Source of the DNA: Breznakia pachnodae
GTDB lineage: Bacteria; Bacillota_I; Bacilli_A; Erysipelotrichales; Erysipelotrichaceae
Assembly (NCBI RefSeq): GCF_030814225.1
Contig: NZ_JAUSUR010000003.1
Coordinates: 310,001 to 374,000 of the forward strand
Reading direction: 5' to 3'
DNA: 64,000 nucleotides
A program made the position numbers and the translations under genes. Shown piece after piece: positions 23,461 to 31,033 of this stretch. The notes under the pieces were generated by a model, which had not been told where the DNA came from, ran no database searches, and saw nothing but the letters and a program-made list of their open reading frames with translations. Position 1 is the stretch's first letter. Each line of letters begins with the position of its first letter.

Positions 23461-24036
23461 ATGAATAAACAAGTGAATCGGAGAATTGAAACAGCGTATA
23501 TCCAAAGGCTGAAAGATGGCGATAAAGCAGCCTTCAGAAAGATATACGAGTTTTATAAGGACTCCATCTATTATTTTGCATTAAAAATTGTCAAGAACAG
23601 GGCAGATGCAGAAGAGATACTTCAAGAGACATTTACTGTGGTTTACCAAAGTATTGGAACATTAAAGTCGAATGATGCTTTTCATTCTTGGATTTTTTCG
23701 ATTGCGTTTAATTTTACACAATCAATGTATCGTAAGAAAGCAAAGCATAATGAGTCTGACGTCGGAATTGATGTAGAAGATTTATTTTGGATTGATAATG
23801 AACAAAGAACAATGGTAGAACGCAAAGAAATGTACGATGATGTAAAAACAGAATTAAGAAAATTGCCAGAAAAGTTTAAAGATGTTGGAATGATGAAATA
23901 TTTTGAAGATCTTACGATTGACGAGATTGCACAGGAATTAGATATTCCAAGTGGAACAGTGAAAACAAGATTACAAAAAATTCGATCAGTTATTCAACCG
24001 AAGTTAGTAGAAAAGGGTTACTTTAGTGAAGGTTAA
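23461..24036 (+). CDS. ECF-type RNA polymerase sigma factor
   Basis: The 191-residue protein has sigma region 2 (residues 25-95, with NRADAEEILQETFTVVYQSI and FHSWIFSIAFN) and region 4 (residues 128-180, with ELRKLPEKFKDVGMMKYFEDLTIDEIAQELDIPSGTVKTRLQKIR), the two-domain layout of extracytoplasmic-function sigma factors. No anti-sigma gene is adjacent; a Fur-family gene follows. The ribosome binding site is unusual: a G-rich GCGGGGGCGAG instead of AGGAGG. A small hairpin (GCACTA/TAGTGC, 23429-23450) lies directly upstream. Confidence 0.9.
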   Translation: MNKQVNRRIETAYIQRLKDGDKAAFRKIYEFYKDSIYYFALKIVKNRADAEEILQETFTVVYQSIGTLKSNDAFHSWIFSIAFNFTQSMYRKKAKHNESDVGIDVEDLFWIDNEQRTMVERKEMYDDVKTELRKLPEKFKDVGMMKYFEDLTIDEIAQELDIPSGTVKTRLQKIRSVIQPKLVEKGYFSEG

Positions 24037-24057
24037 CCCTTTCTTTTTGTAAAAATT

Positions 24058-24127
24058 AAATTAAGAATAATTCTTAATTTGGTCTTGAAATTGAAAAGAG
24101 ATATGATATAATAAGAATGGTTCTTAG
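24058..24127. promoter_or_regulatory. Promoter with two Fur/PerR-like boxes
   Basis: A perfect palindrome centred on 24069 (core TTAAGAATAATTCTTAA, extended by AAA/TTT to 23 bp) lies just upstream of TTGAAA (24085-24090). The -10 TATAAT (24107-24112) is 16 bases away. A second copy, TAAGAATGGTTCTTA (24112-24126, one mismatch), overlaps the start point. The layout fits autorepression by the Fur/PerR-type protein encoded next. Confidence 0.8.
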
Positions 24128-24142
24128 TTTGGAGGTAACGTT

Positions 24143-24538
24143 ATGGCGTACAAACATTCAAAGCAAAGGGATCAGATTTTGGATTATATGAAGAGTTTAT
24201 CAGATAAGCATGTTAGTGCTGAAGATATTCACCAACATTTTAATCGAGGTGATAAGAAAATATCTTTGGCTACAATTTATCGTAATCTGGGAATTCTGGA
24301 AGATATGAAAGAAATCAAAAAGATATCTTTGCCAAATGAAAGCAGTATATATGATAAGACGTGTGAACCACACTATCATTTCTATTGCGAAAAATGTAAA
24401 AAGTTGTATGATTTAGATGTACCCTACAAACTGGGATTACATGATGAAGTTAGTGATGATTCTGTTATTGGAGTAATAGACAGTCACGAAATCACATTTA
24501 AAGGAGTCTGCAAACACTGCACGAGTAATGGGAGGTAG
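24143..24538 (+). CDS. perR: Fur-family regulator, PerR-like
   Basis: The 131-residue protein has the Fur winged helix (residues 5-60, with [14 protein letters not shown]) and structural zinc cysteines C82/C85 (YCEKC) and C123/C126 (CKHC). Residues H77 and H79 in EPHYHFYC are candidates for the regulatory metal site. The co-transcribed rubrerythrin, five bases downstream, makes peroxide sensing (PerR) more likely than iron homeostasis (Fur). Two matching operator boxes in its own promoter suggest autoregulation. The PerR-versus-Fur choice is inferred. Confidence 0.85.
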   Translation: MAYKHSKQRDQILDYMKSLSDKHVSAEDIHQHFNRGDKKISLATIYRNLGILEDMKEIKKISLPNESSIYDKTCEPHYHFYCEKCKKLYDLDVPYKLGLHDEVSDDSVIGVIDSHEITFKGVCKHCTSNGR

Positions 24539-24543
24539 CAAAA

Positions 24544-25092
24544 ATGGACTTAAAAGGATCAAAAACTGAAAAGAATTTATTAGATGCATTTGCTGGAGAA
24601 TCAATGGCGAGAAATAAGTATACTTACTTCGCTCATAAAGCACAAGAAGAAGGTATGGAACAAATCGCTGACATTTTCTTAGAAACAGCAAGAAATGAAC
24701 AAGAACATGCTAAATTATGGTTCGCAGCATTACAAGGTGGAGAAATCCATACAACTGCTGATAACTTGAAGCAAGCTGCTGAAGGTGAAAACTACGAGTG
24801 GACTGACATGTATAAACACATGGCTGAAACTGCTAAAGAAGAAGGATTCACTAAGATTGCATTCCAAATGGAACAAGTAGCTAAGATTGAAAAAGGACAT
24901 GAAGAAAGATACTTAGAACTTCTTAAAAATGTAGAAGAAGGAAAAGTATTCAAGAAAGATGAAGATACAGTTTGGGTATGTGCTATTTGTGGATACCACC
25001 ACACTGGATTAGAAGCACCAAAAGTTTGTCCAGTTTGTGGATTCTCACAAGCTCAATTTGCTCCAGAAGAAGCAAAATTTACAAACAAATAA
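24544..25092 (+). CDS. rbr: Rubrerythrin
   Basis: The 182-residue protein has an N-terminal ferritin-like diiron domain with ExxH-type ligands ([45 protein letters not shown] helices). A C-terminal rubredoxin domain has two cysteine pairs (VCAICGYHH and KVCPVCGFS). Rubrerythrins reduce hydrogen peroxide with electrons from rubredoxin partners and protect anaerobes from oxygen. It follows the PerR-like gene behind GGGAGGTAG and ends in a clear terminator, so it shares the peroxide-responsive promoter. Confidence 0.95.
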   Translation: MDLKGSKTEKNLLDAFAGESMARNKYTYFAHKAQEEGMEQIADIFLETARNEQEHAKLWFAALQGGEIHTTADNLKQAAEGENYEWTDMYKHMAETAKEEGFTKIAFQMEQVAKIEKGHEERYLELLKNVEEGKVFKKDEDTVWVCAICGYHHTGLEAPKVCPVCGFSQAQFAPEEAKFTNK

Positions 25093-25101
25093 GGAGTCTT
25101 A

Positions 25102-25126
25102 GACCACTATTTAAGTGGTCTTTTTT
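25102..25126 (+). terminator. Terminator of perR-rbr
   Basis: GACCACT and AGTGGTC form a 7-bp stem around ATTTA with a T-run. Confidence 0.9.
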
Positions 25127-25155
25127 AATTTTCATGACATTTTTGGTCTAATATA

Positions 25156-25184
25156 TTTACAAATTAGTTATAAAGTATTACTAT
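25156..25184 (+). promoter_or_regulatory. Predicted promoter of an intergenic small RNA
   Basis: TTTACA (25156-25161) and TACTAT (25179-25184) are 17 bases apart, placing a start near 25191. There is no open reading frame between here and the terminator at 25271-25298. Confidence 0.45.
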
Positions 25185-25190
25185 ATAAAT

Positions 25191-25298
25191 GTGATAAGTT
25201 ATAATCGAGACTTATTATGCTAAGTTATGAAAATATTGGATCGCCCTCCAAAAGCCCTTTGTAACTTATAAAAAGGTCATCTTCGCCGATGACCTTTT
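25191..25298 (+). ncRNA. Candidate small RNA with C-rich loop
   Basis: The about 108-base segment starts at a predicted promoter. ATAAGTTA (25194-25201) pairs perfectly with TAACTTAT (25262-25269), enclosing about 60 bases, and a terminator hairpin follows. The loop contains CGCCCTCC (25242-25249) and AGCCC, single-stranded C-rich motifs that could pair with Shine-Dalgarno sequences, as in several Firmicutes sRNAs. It matches no RNA family I know. Transcription is not proven. Confidence 0.45.
25271..25298. terminator. Bidirectional terminator (sRNA candidate and csoR)
   Basis: AAAAGGTCATC and GATGACCTTTT form an 11-bp stem with loop TTCGCC and T-runs on both strands. Confidence 0.9.
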
Positions 25299-25299
25299 T

Positions 25300-25572
25300 C
25301 TATTTCGCTAATTTATCTATTACCATTTTTAACTCTTCCATTTTCTCTTTTTGGAAGGTCTCATCATTTGATGAGAAACTGTCACTGACACATCCATCAA
25401 TATGAGCAACTAGGATTTCTTTGCTGGCTTTATTTAAAATGGCTTGACTGGCAAGAATTTGATTCACAATATCAATACAATACTTGTCATCTTCAATCAT
25501 TTTAAGAACCCCATCAATTTGTCCTTTCGCTGTTTTTAATAAACGTTCAACCTGTTTTCTGTCTGCTTTCAT
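25300..25572 (-). CDS. csoR: Copper-sensing repressor CsoR
   Basis: The 90-residue all-helical protein has the C-H-C copper site of CsoR: C32 in KYCIDIV, H57 and C61 in AHIDGCV. The N-terminal KADRKQVERLLKTAKGQIDGVLKMI is typical of the family. Copper binding releases it from its operator and derepresses the copper genes. Its ATG shares one base with the stop codon of the copA gene (ATAATG), so translation is coupled. A matching operator lies at the copA promoter. Confidence 0.93.
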   Translation of the reverse strand: MKADRKQVERLLKTAKGQIDGVLKMIEDDKYCIDIVNQILASQAILNKASKEILVAHIDGCVSDSFSSNDETFQKEKMEELKMVIDKLAK

Positions 25573-25787
25573 TATGCACCTTCTTTGATTGAAGTTACTT
25601 CATAACCAGCATCATCAACAGCTGATGTAAGCACTGCATCGTCAACAGGTTGATCCATTGTTACTGTTGCGGTTTTGTTGTCTAAATCAACTACTGCAGT
25701 TACTCCATCTAATTTGTTTAAAGCATCTTCTACTCGTTTTTGGCAATGTCCACATGACATTCCTTCTACTATCATAACTTTTTTCAT
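25572..25787 (-). CDS. copZ: Nested in-frame copZ-like copper chaperone inside copA
   Basis: An internal ATG (25787-25785) in the copA frame is preceded by AAAGGAGGAG (25802-25793), a near-perfect Shine-Dalgarno at the usual distance. Initiation there would give a free 71-residue protein, MKKVMIVEGMSCGHCQ onward, with the size and MxCxxC motif of CopZ, the chaperone that delivers Cu(I) to CopA and CsoR. The ribosome binding site is translated in the long form as KGGA. The simplest reading is an ancestral copA-copZ pair whose copA stop was lost while copZ initiation was kept. Expression of the short form is inferred. Confidence 0.6.
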   Translation of the reverse strand: MKKVMIVEGMSCGHCQKRVEDALNKLDGVTAVVDLDNKTATVTMDQPVDDAVLTSAVDDAGYEVTSIKEGA

Positions 25788-28112
25788 CTTTGCTCCTCCT
25801 TTAGAAATAGTTACTTCTACGCGTTCGTGTGTTTGTTCTGTTATTTCACTTGTCTGATGTTCAGGTTTGAAAAAGCGTAAACGTAGTGCATTTGATACTA
25901 CGAACAATGATGATAAACTCATTGCTGCTGATCCAAACATTGGGTTTAGTTTAAATCCAAATGCAGGGTAGAATACACCAGCTGCAATTGGAATACCAAT
26001 AATATTATAAATAAATGCCCAGAATAAATTTTGTTTAATATTATGTAATGTTGCTTTTGATAACTTAATTGTAGTTACAACATCTAATAAGTCACTGTGC
26101 ATCAATACAATGTCTGCACTTTCAATCGCAATATCAGTACCTGCACCAATGGCAATACCGATATCTGCTCTGGCAAGTGCTGGAGCATCATTGATACCAT
26201 CCCCAACCATTGCAACTTTCTTACCACTATCTTTGATAGAACGAATATATTGTTCTTTATCTTGTGGTAATACATCAGAGATAATTGATGTAAGTCCAAG
26301 TTGTTTTCCGATTGCAGTTGCTGTTTTATTGTTGTCACCACTTAGTAATACAACTTCTTTGTTCATTTTTAATAGTTGTTGAATTGCTGCTTTACTGTTT
26401 GCTTTAATCTTATCAGCTAAAGCGATAATTCCTAGAACTTCATTATCTTTGGTAAAGAATAATGGTGTTTTTCCATCATCTGCAAGATTGCTGATGACTT
26501 GTTCAAATGATTGAATATCAATCTTATGTTCATCCATCATTTTTTGGTTACCAGCTAAATAAGTCGAATTGTCTCGTTTCGCTACAATACCTTGTCCAGG
26601 TACTTGGGTAAACTCATCCATCTTTACTGCGGATAATCCCTGCTCACTTGCTTTTGCTACAATAGCAGTAGCTAAAGGATGTTCTGAAGCATGTTCAATA
26701 TCTAATGCAATTTGTAGTAATGAAGTTTCATCACCACTGTTTATATAAATATCACTAACAGTTGGTTTTCCTTGTGTTACTGTTCCTGTTTTATCTAATA
26801 CAATAACTTCGATTGATTGCATAGTTTCTAAACTTTCTGCATTTTTAAATAAGATTCCATTTTCTGCACCTTTACCAGTACCAACCATAATAGCTGTTGG
26901 TGTAGCTAGTCCAAGAGCGCAAGGACAACTAATAATTAATACGGCAATACCAATTGATAATGAGAAACTAGTTGAGTATCCCATTAATAACCATGTGGCA
27001 GTTGCTACAATTGCAATTGCAATTACAATTGGCACGAATACTCCACTAACTTTATCTGCAAGTTTGGCGATTGGTGCTTTACTAGAGTTAGCATCTTCTA
27101 CTAACTGAATGATTTGAGCCAGAGTTGTATCTTCACCTACTCGTGTCGCTTTCATCTTAAAGAATCCTGAGACACTGATCGTTCCACCAGTTACTTTTGC
27201 TTGTACACTTTTTTCTACTGGCATACTTTCACCAGTAATTGCTGCTTCATCAATGGTTGAATTACCTTCAACAATCACTCCATCAACAGGAACACTGCTA
27301 CCACTACGTACAACTAGGATATCACCTTTTTGTACCGTTTCTAGTGGAACTTCCTGTTCTACTCCATCTACTTCAATAATTGCTGTCTTTGGTGCCAAGT
27401 TCATTAACTTCTCAATTGAATCATTGGTCTTACCCTTTGAACGTGATTCCAGATACTTACCTACGGTAATCAGAGTAACGATAGTTGCTGCTGACTCAAA
27501 GTATAAATCCATATGATACATTTCTACTAAATGCCAGTCCTGATAAGCAAGTCCCTGTCCCATCTGTAAGATTGCATAAACTCCATAGACAATCGCTGCA
27601 GTTGATCCAATTGCAATTAACGTATCCATCGTTGGTGCTAAATGAATTAAAGTTTTAAATCCATTAATAAAGTATGAACGATTCAAATAAACAATTACCA
27701 ATGTAATTAAGAACTGACTCATCGCAAAGTTAATACTATTATGTAATCCACTCAGAAATGATGGTAGAGGAATTCCAATCATATGTCCCATTGCGATATA
27801 CATAAGTACAATTAATAAAATTACAGATGTCCATAAACGTTTCTTAATTGAATCTGTATCCTTATGTAATTTATTTTCGATTGTTGCTGCTGTTTTAGTT
27901 ACACCCTGTTGAGAGATTCCATATCCAGCTTTTTCAACTGCCTGTTTGATATCATCTGCAGATGTTGTAGCTTCATCATATTCAATCTGCAATACATTCT
28001 GCATTAAATTGACATTTGCTTCTTTTGTACCCGAAAGTTTATTTACAGCCTTTTCCACATGATTTGCACATGCTGAACAGGTCATACCGGTTATATCAAA
28101 TTTTTGTTTCAT
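25572..28112 (-). CDS. copA: Copper-exporting P-type ATPase with N- and C-terminal copper-binding domains
   Basis: The 846-residue protein has an N-terminal heavy-metal domain (MTCSAC, C12 and C15) and P1B membrane segments with the ion motif CPC at 396-398. The A-domain TGES is near 294, phosphorylation DKTGT is at 440-444, and GDGINDAPAL is near 650. It pumps Cu(I) out of the cell. Unusually, after the last membrane segment (ending about LRLRFFK) and a 25-residue linker, a second complete heavy-metal domain with MSCGHC follows from residue 776. That segment carries its own ribosome binding site and start, as annotated separately. Confidence 0.95.
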   Translation of the reverse strand: MKQKFDITGMTCSACANHVEKAVNKLSGTKEANVNLMQNVLQIEYDEATTSADDIKQAVEKAGYGISQQGVTKTAATIENKLHKDTDSIKKRLWTSVILLIVLMYIAMGHMIGIPLPSFLSGLHNSINFAMSQFLITLVIVYLNRSYFINGFKTLIHLAPTMDTLIAIGSTAAIVYGVYAILQMGQGLAYQDWHLVEMYHMDLYFESAATIVTLITVGKYLESRSKGKTNDSIEKLMNLAPKTAIIEVDGVEQEVPLETVQKGDILVVRSGSSVPVDGVIVEGNSTIDEAAITGESMPVEKSVQAKVTGGTISVSGFFKMKATRVGEDTTLAQIIQLVEDANSSKAPIAKLADKVSGVFVPIVIAIAIVATATWLLMGYSTSFSLSIGIAVLIISCPCALGLATPTAIMVGTGKGAENGILFKNAESLETMQSIEVIVLDKTGTVTQGKPTVSDIYINSGDETSLLQIALDIEHASEHPLATAIVAKASEQGLSAVKMDEFTQVPGQGIVAKRDNSTYLAGNQKMMDEHKIDIQSFEQVISNLADDGKTPLFFTKDNEVLGIIALADKIKANSKAAIQQLLKMNKEVVLLSGDNNKTATAIGKQLGLTSIISDVLPQDKEQYIRSIKDSGKKVAMVGDGINDAPALARADIGIAIGAGTDIAIESADIVLMHSDLLDVVTTIKLSKATLHNIKQNLFWAFIYNIIGIPIAAGVFYPAFGFKLNPMFGSAAMSLSSLFVVSNALRLRFFKPEHQTSEITEQTHERVEVTISKGGAKMKKVMIVEGMSCGHCQKRVEDALNKLDGVTAVVDLDNKTATVTMDQPVDDAVLTSAVDDAGYEVTSIKEGA

Positions 28113-28121
28113 ATATCCTCC

Positions 28122-28172
28122 TACACCCTGTGGGGGTATCTAAAGTATAGTCCCATTGTCGAAATAAGTCAA
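28122..28172 (-). promoter_or_regulatory. copA promoter with CsoR-type operator
   Basis: On the minus strand TTGACT (28172-28167) and TATACT (28149-28144) are 17 bases apart. Immediately downstream is TACACCCTGTGGGGGTA (28122-28138), a G/C-run pseudo-palindrome like known CsoR operators, placed over the transcription start. Confidence 0.85.
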
Positions 28173-28248
28173 TGGGAATGATGAAAGTTGTTTTTATACT
28201 TCAAATTGTTTGGAGGTCTAGTGTATAATAGTGCTAGGAGGAAGGTGT

Positions 28249-28929
28249 ATGCTGAAAGTTGTGATTGTTGAACAGGAAAAAATTGCAAAGGATGTAATTT
28301 TTTTATTACGCAATGTTTTAAATGATGAGTTTACATTTACTTATTATGAAAGAATTATTGATCTGGTGAAAGATCCAGTAAAAGATTATGATGTGATTAT
28401 TTTGAATGAAGCATACAATAATATTCGAATTACCAGTGCACTGGAGTTTGATAAAACAAATAGCGTCTTTATTTATCTTTGTCATGAGGGATATGCAAAT
28501 ATGAATAATTCTTATGGACGTGTATTTAGTATTCATAGGATGAATGTTGAAAGTGAACTAATGGAAATTAAAGATTTGATTAATTCCAGATTAAGAAAAC
28601 ACCAGGAATATCTGTTCTCTTATAATGGGATTACATTAAAGTTAAAATTTCATGATATATATTATATAGAAAAAGAAGATAAGAATTTAATTTACTATAC
28701 GAAAAAAGGTGAGTTCTATGAACGTGGAAGTATGAGTAATAAAGCTAAGGAATTTAGTATTTATGACTTTGTTCGTATCAATAGTGGAATCTTAGTAAAT
28801 TATGAATATATATTTAAAATAGAAGGCGATGAATTGGAACTTCATAATCATGAACGTTTACCAATTTCAAGATCTAGAAAACCAAAGTTACTGGAGTTTA
28901 TTCGCTCTAAAACCAATCTTTCCAAATAA
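28249..28929 (+). CDS. LytTR-type DNA-binding protein with degenerate receiver domain
   Basis: The start at 28249 follows TAGGAGGAAGG; an ATG-like upstream start at 28231 is rejected. Residues 120-226 form a LytTR DNA-binding domain (LKLKFHDIYYIEKEDKNLIYYTKKGEFYERGSMSNKAKEF, FVRINSGILVNYEYI, LPISRSRKPKLLEFIR). Residues 1-115 look like a response-regulator receiver without its active site: the acidic pair is EQE (8-10), and the phosphoacceptor position in DVIILNEAY is N53. No histidine kinase is adjacent. It probably responds to something other than phosphorylation. A TATAAT lies about 20 bases upstream of the start. Confidence 0.85.
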   Translation: MLKVVIVEQEKIAKDVIFLLRNVLNDEFTFTYYERIIDLVKDPVKDYDVIILNEAYNNIRITSALEFDKTNSVFIYLCHEGYANMNNSYGRVFSIHRMNVESELMEIKDLINSRLRKHQEYLFSYNGITLKLKFHDIYYIEKEDKNLIYYTKKGEFYERGSMSNKAKEFSIYDFVRINSGILVNYEYIFKIEGDELELHNHERLPISRSRKPKLLEFIRSKTNLSK

Positions 28930-29493
28930 CATGCAAATCTTGCCACCCCCCTTAACAACTTTATTATTCTATATATAATGTAATTAGAAAGAAGTAGAAA
29001 GTGAAGGTGGTAAAGAGAAAAAGTTTATCATTTAATCAATAGAAAGAAAGGACTGAGACCAATGGGAACGTAAGTTAGGTTGAATGAAAAAGATTGTAAA
29101 ATGATAAGATAAAGCAATAGGAATATATAATTAGGATGTTATGTAGGCTTTATCCTCTGTATTTTATAAGGTGAATATACTCAACAAGTAAAAGGAGTTT
29201 TGGAGTATTACGATATTATTACATTAATGACTATAAGTATAGCAAGAAGAAAAAAACGATAATGAAAAATGATAATAATAAATATTTTATCTAAGAGTAG
29301 TAATTGAGAAAGGAAATACAAAGGAAGATCAAGAGATAAAATTTAAAGTAAGAAACAAATAAAAGCAGAAAGAACTGCTACGAATTCTTGAGATAGAATT
29401 TATATATAGAAGGAGAATAATTTGGAAAATTCAAATAGTTGATAGGGCTCGTTATTGAAGATGAAATAATGGGCCCTATTTTTTTGTTTAAGG
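28930..29493 (+). ncRNA. Gene-free purine-rich stretch, candidate long non-coding RNA
   Basis: No convincing coding frame is seen in these about 560 bases. TTAACA (28952-28957) and TATAAT (28974-28979) are 16 bases apart, giving a start near 28986. The plus strand is strikingly A/G-rich. It ends in a strong terminator (29442-29487): ATAGGGC pairs with GCCCTAT, continued inward through G-U pairs to TTATT/AATAA, then a T-run. A six-codon frame (TTG start, behind AAGGAG at 29410-29416) ends just before this hairpin. It could be an RNA gene, a leader with an attenuator for rsmG, or a decayed gene. Confidence 0.4.
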
Positions 29494-29524
29494 TTATATC
29501 ATATTGTATGTTTTATGATATAAT
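29494..29524 (+). promoter_or_regulatory. Inverted repeat overlapping the rsmG -10 box
   Basis: TTATATCATA and TATGATATAA (10 bp, perfect) flank 10 bases at 29494-29523. The second arm overlaps TATAAT (29519-29524), so a regulator or an RNA hairpin could act here. No clear -35 box is present. Confidence 0.45.
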
Positions 29525-29543
29525 GTTAAACATAAGCGAGGTT

Positions 29544-30257
29544 ATGATGGAAGATAAAAAAAATCAGTTTTTAGAAAATTTAAAGAATCATAATCTGGAA
29601 TTAAACGAACATCAAAAACAACAGTTTGAAACATATGCAGAAATGCTGATTGAATGGAACCAAAAGATGAATCTTACGGCAATTGCGAAGAAAGAAGATA
29701 TCTATGAAAAACATTTCTTAGATTGTATTTTAATGTCGTATGCAATTGATATGAAAGGTTCCATGTGTGATGTAGGTAGTGGTGCAGGATTTCCCAGTAT
29801 TCCACTAAAGATCGTATATCCACACTTAAAGGTGTGGATTGTAGAGCCTTTGCAGAAACGATGTACGTTTCTTAATGCACTTGTGAAAGAGCTGGGATTA
29901 AGTGATGTAGTTGTAGTTAATGCAAGAGCAGAGGATTATGTAAAAGAAAAAAGAGAATATTATGATATTGTGAGTGCCAGAGCAGTCGCAAATCTTACTA
30001 TGCTATCGGAGTTATGTATTCCTTTGGTAAAAGTAGGGGGAGTGTTCGTTGCGATGAAAGGACCCAATATCGATATAGAATTAGAGGAAGCGCAGTCGGC
30101 TTTAAAGGTTCTTAAAGGAGAAGTTGAGGCAATCGACTATCAGGATTTGAATGGTCAAATCAGAAATAATCTGGTGATCAGAAAGGTTGGCAGTACTCCA
30201 AAGAAGTATCCTAGAGCCTTTGGTCAGATTAAAAAGAATCCATTAAGGAGTAAGTAG
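29544..30257 (+). CDS. rsmG: 16S rRNA (guanine-527-N7)-methyltransferase
   Basis: Start at ATG 29544 or 29547, after AGCGAGG; upstream codons in frame overlap the promoter. The about 237-residue protein shows NQKMNLTAIAKKEDIYEKHFLDC near residue 35-57 and the SAM-binding CDVGSGAGFPSIPLKI near 72-87. VWIVEPLQKRCTFLNALVKELGL follows near 98 and DIVSARAVANL near 138, the RsmG/GidB signature. It methylates the N7 of G527 in 16S rRNA. Its position at the head of noc-parA-parB is the order found near the origin in Bacillus, except that mnmG is not adjacent. Confidence 0.95.
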   Translation: MMEDKKNQFLENLKNHNLELNEHQKQQFETYAEMLIEWNQKMNLTAIAKKEDIYEKHFLDCILMSYAIDMKGSMCDVGSGAGFPSIPLKIVYPHLKVWIVEPLQKRCTFLNALVKELGLSDVVVVNARAEDYVKEKREYYDIVSARAVANLTMLSELCIPLVKVGGVFVAMKGPNIDIELEEAQSALKVLKGEVEAIDYQDLNGQIRNNLVIRKVGSTPKKYPRAFGQIKKNPLRSK

Positions 30258-30259
30258 GA

Positions 30260-31021
30260 ATGAATGAAGTAAAGCAAATCAACATTAATGATATTGAAAT
30301 CAACCCATATCAGCCAAGAGCCTTTTTTGATGAGGAATCAATAGCGGAACTGGCAAGTTCAATTGAAGAGAATGGGTTAGTGCAACCAATTACAGTAAGA
30401 AGTAAAGGGATGCGTTATGAACTGATTGCAGGAGAACGTAGATTAAGAGCATGTAAGTATCTGAATTATGAAGCAGTACCTGCTTATATTATTTCTTCTA
30501 GTGACAGTGAGAGTATGTATATGGCTGTTATTGAGAATGTACAGCGTGAGGATTTGAGTGCAATTGAAGAAGCAAAAGCATATTTAAGAATTATGCAATT
30601 AAATAATATGACACAGGGAGAACTGGCTCATAAGATTGGGAAATCGCAACCGGCGATTGCCAATAAGATTCGTTTATTGAATTTGAATATTAATGTTCAA
30701 AATGCAATTGAATCAAAATTAGTCAGTGAGCGTCATGCGAGAGCAATGTTGAACTTAGAGGCAGAAGAACAAAATGAATTGCTTTCAAAGATTATTAAAA
30801 ATAAATGGACAGTAGCACAGACAGAAGCTGCCATTAAAAATAAGGATGAAAAAGAAAAGAAACCAAGAAATGTGGAAAAAGGATATTCTAGAAATATTCA
30901 GATTGGTGTGAATACACTGAAGAAAGCATGTGAAATGGTGGAAAAGAGTGGGCTTGGAATTACATTTCAGGAAACCAGTGATGATGAATATGTAACCGTA
31001 GAAATAAAGATAAAGAAGTAG
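30260..31021 (+). CDS. noc: ParB-like nucleoid occlusion protein
   Basis: The 253-residue ParB-family protein starts two bases after rsmG. It has the N-terminal CTPase motifs of the family (INPYQPRAFFDEESIAEL, GLVQPITVR, ELIAGERRLRACKYL at 53-67, ENVQREDLSAIEEA near 94). Its helix-turn-helix is near 115-140 (MTQGELAHKIGKSQPAIANKIRLL). A C-terminal dimerisation segment follows. The order rsmG-noc-parA-parB supports Noc, which keeps division away from the nucleoid, over a second Spo0J. Confidence 0.88.
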   Translation: MNEVKQININDIEINPYQPRAFFDEESIAELASSIEENGLVQPITVRSKGMRYELIAGERRLRACKYLNYEAVPAYIISSSDSESMYMAVIENVQREDLSAIEEAKAYLRIMQLNNMTQGELAHKIGKSQPAIANKIRLLNLNINVQNAIESKLVSERHARAMLNLEAEEQNELLSKIIKNKWTVAQTEAAIKNKDEKEKKPRNVEKGYSRNIQIGVNTLKKACEMVEKSGLGITFQETSDDEYVTVEIKIKK

Positions 31022-31033
31022 AGGGTGTAATTT

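Noticed and set aside
29199..29262. Possible 20-codon peptide (TTG start, basic end RRKKR) in the gene-free stretch
   Set aside because: The ribosome binding site is only two bases from the TTG, too close; no hydrophobic toxin-like segment. Not annotated.
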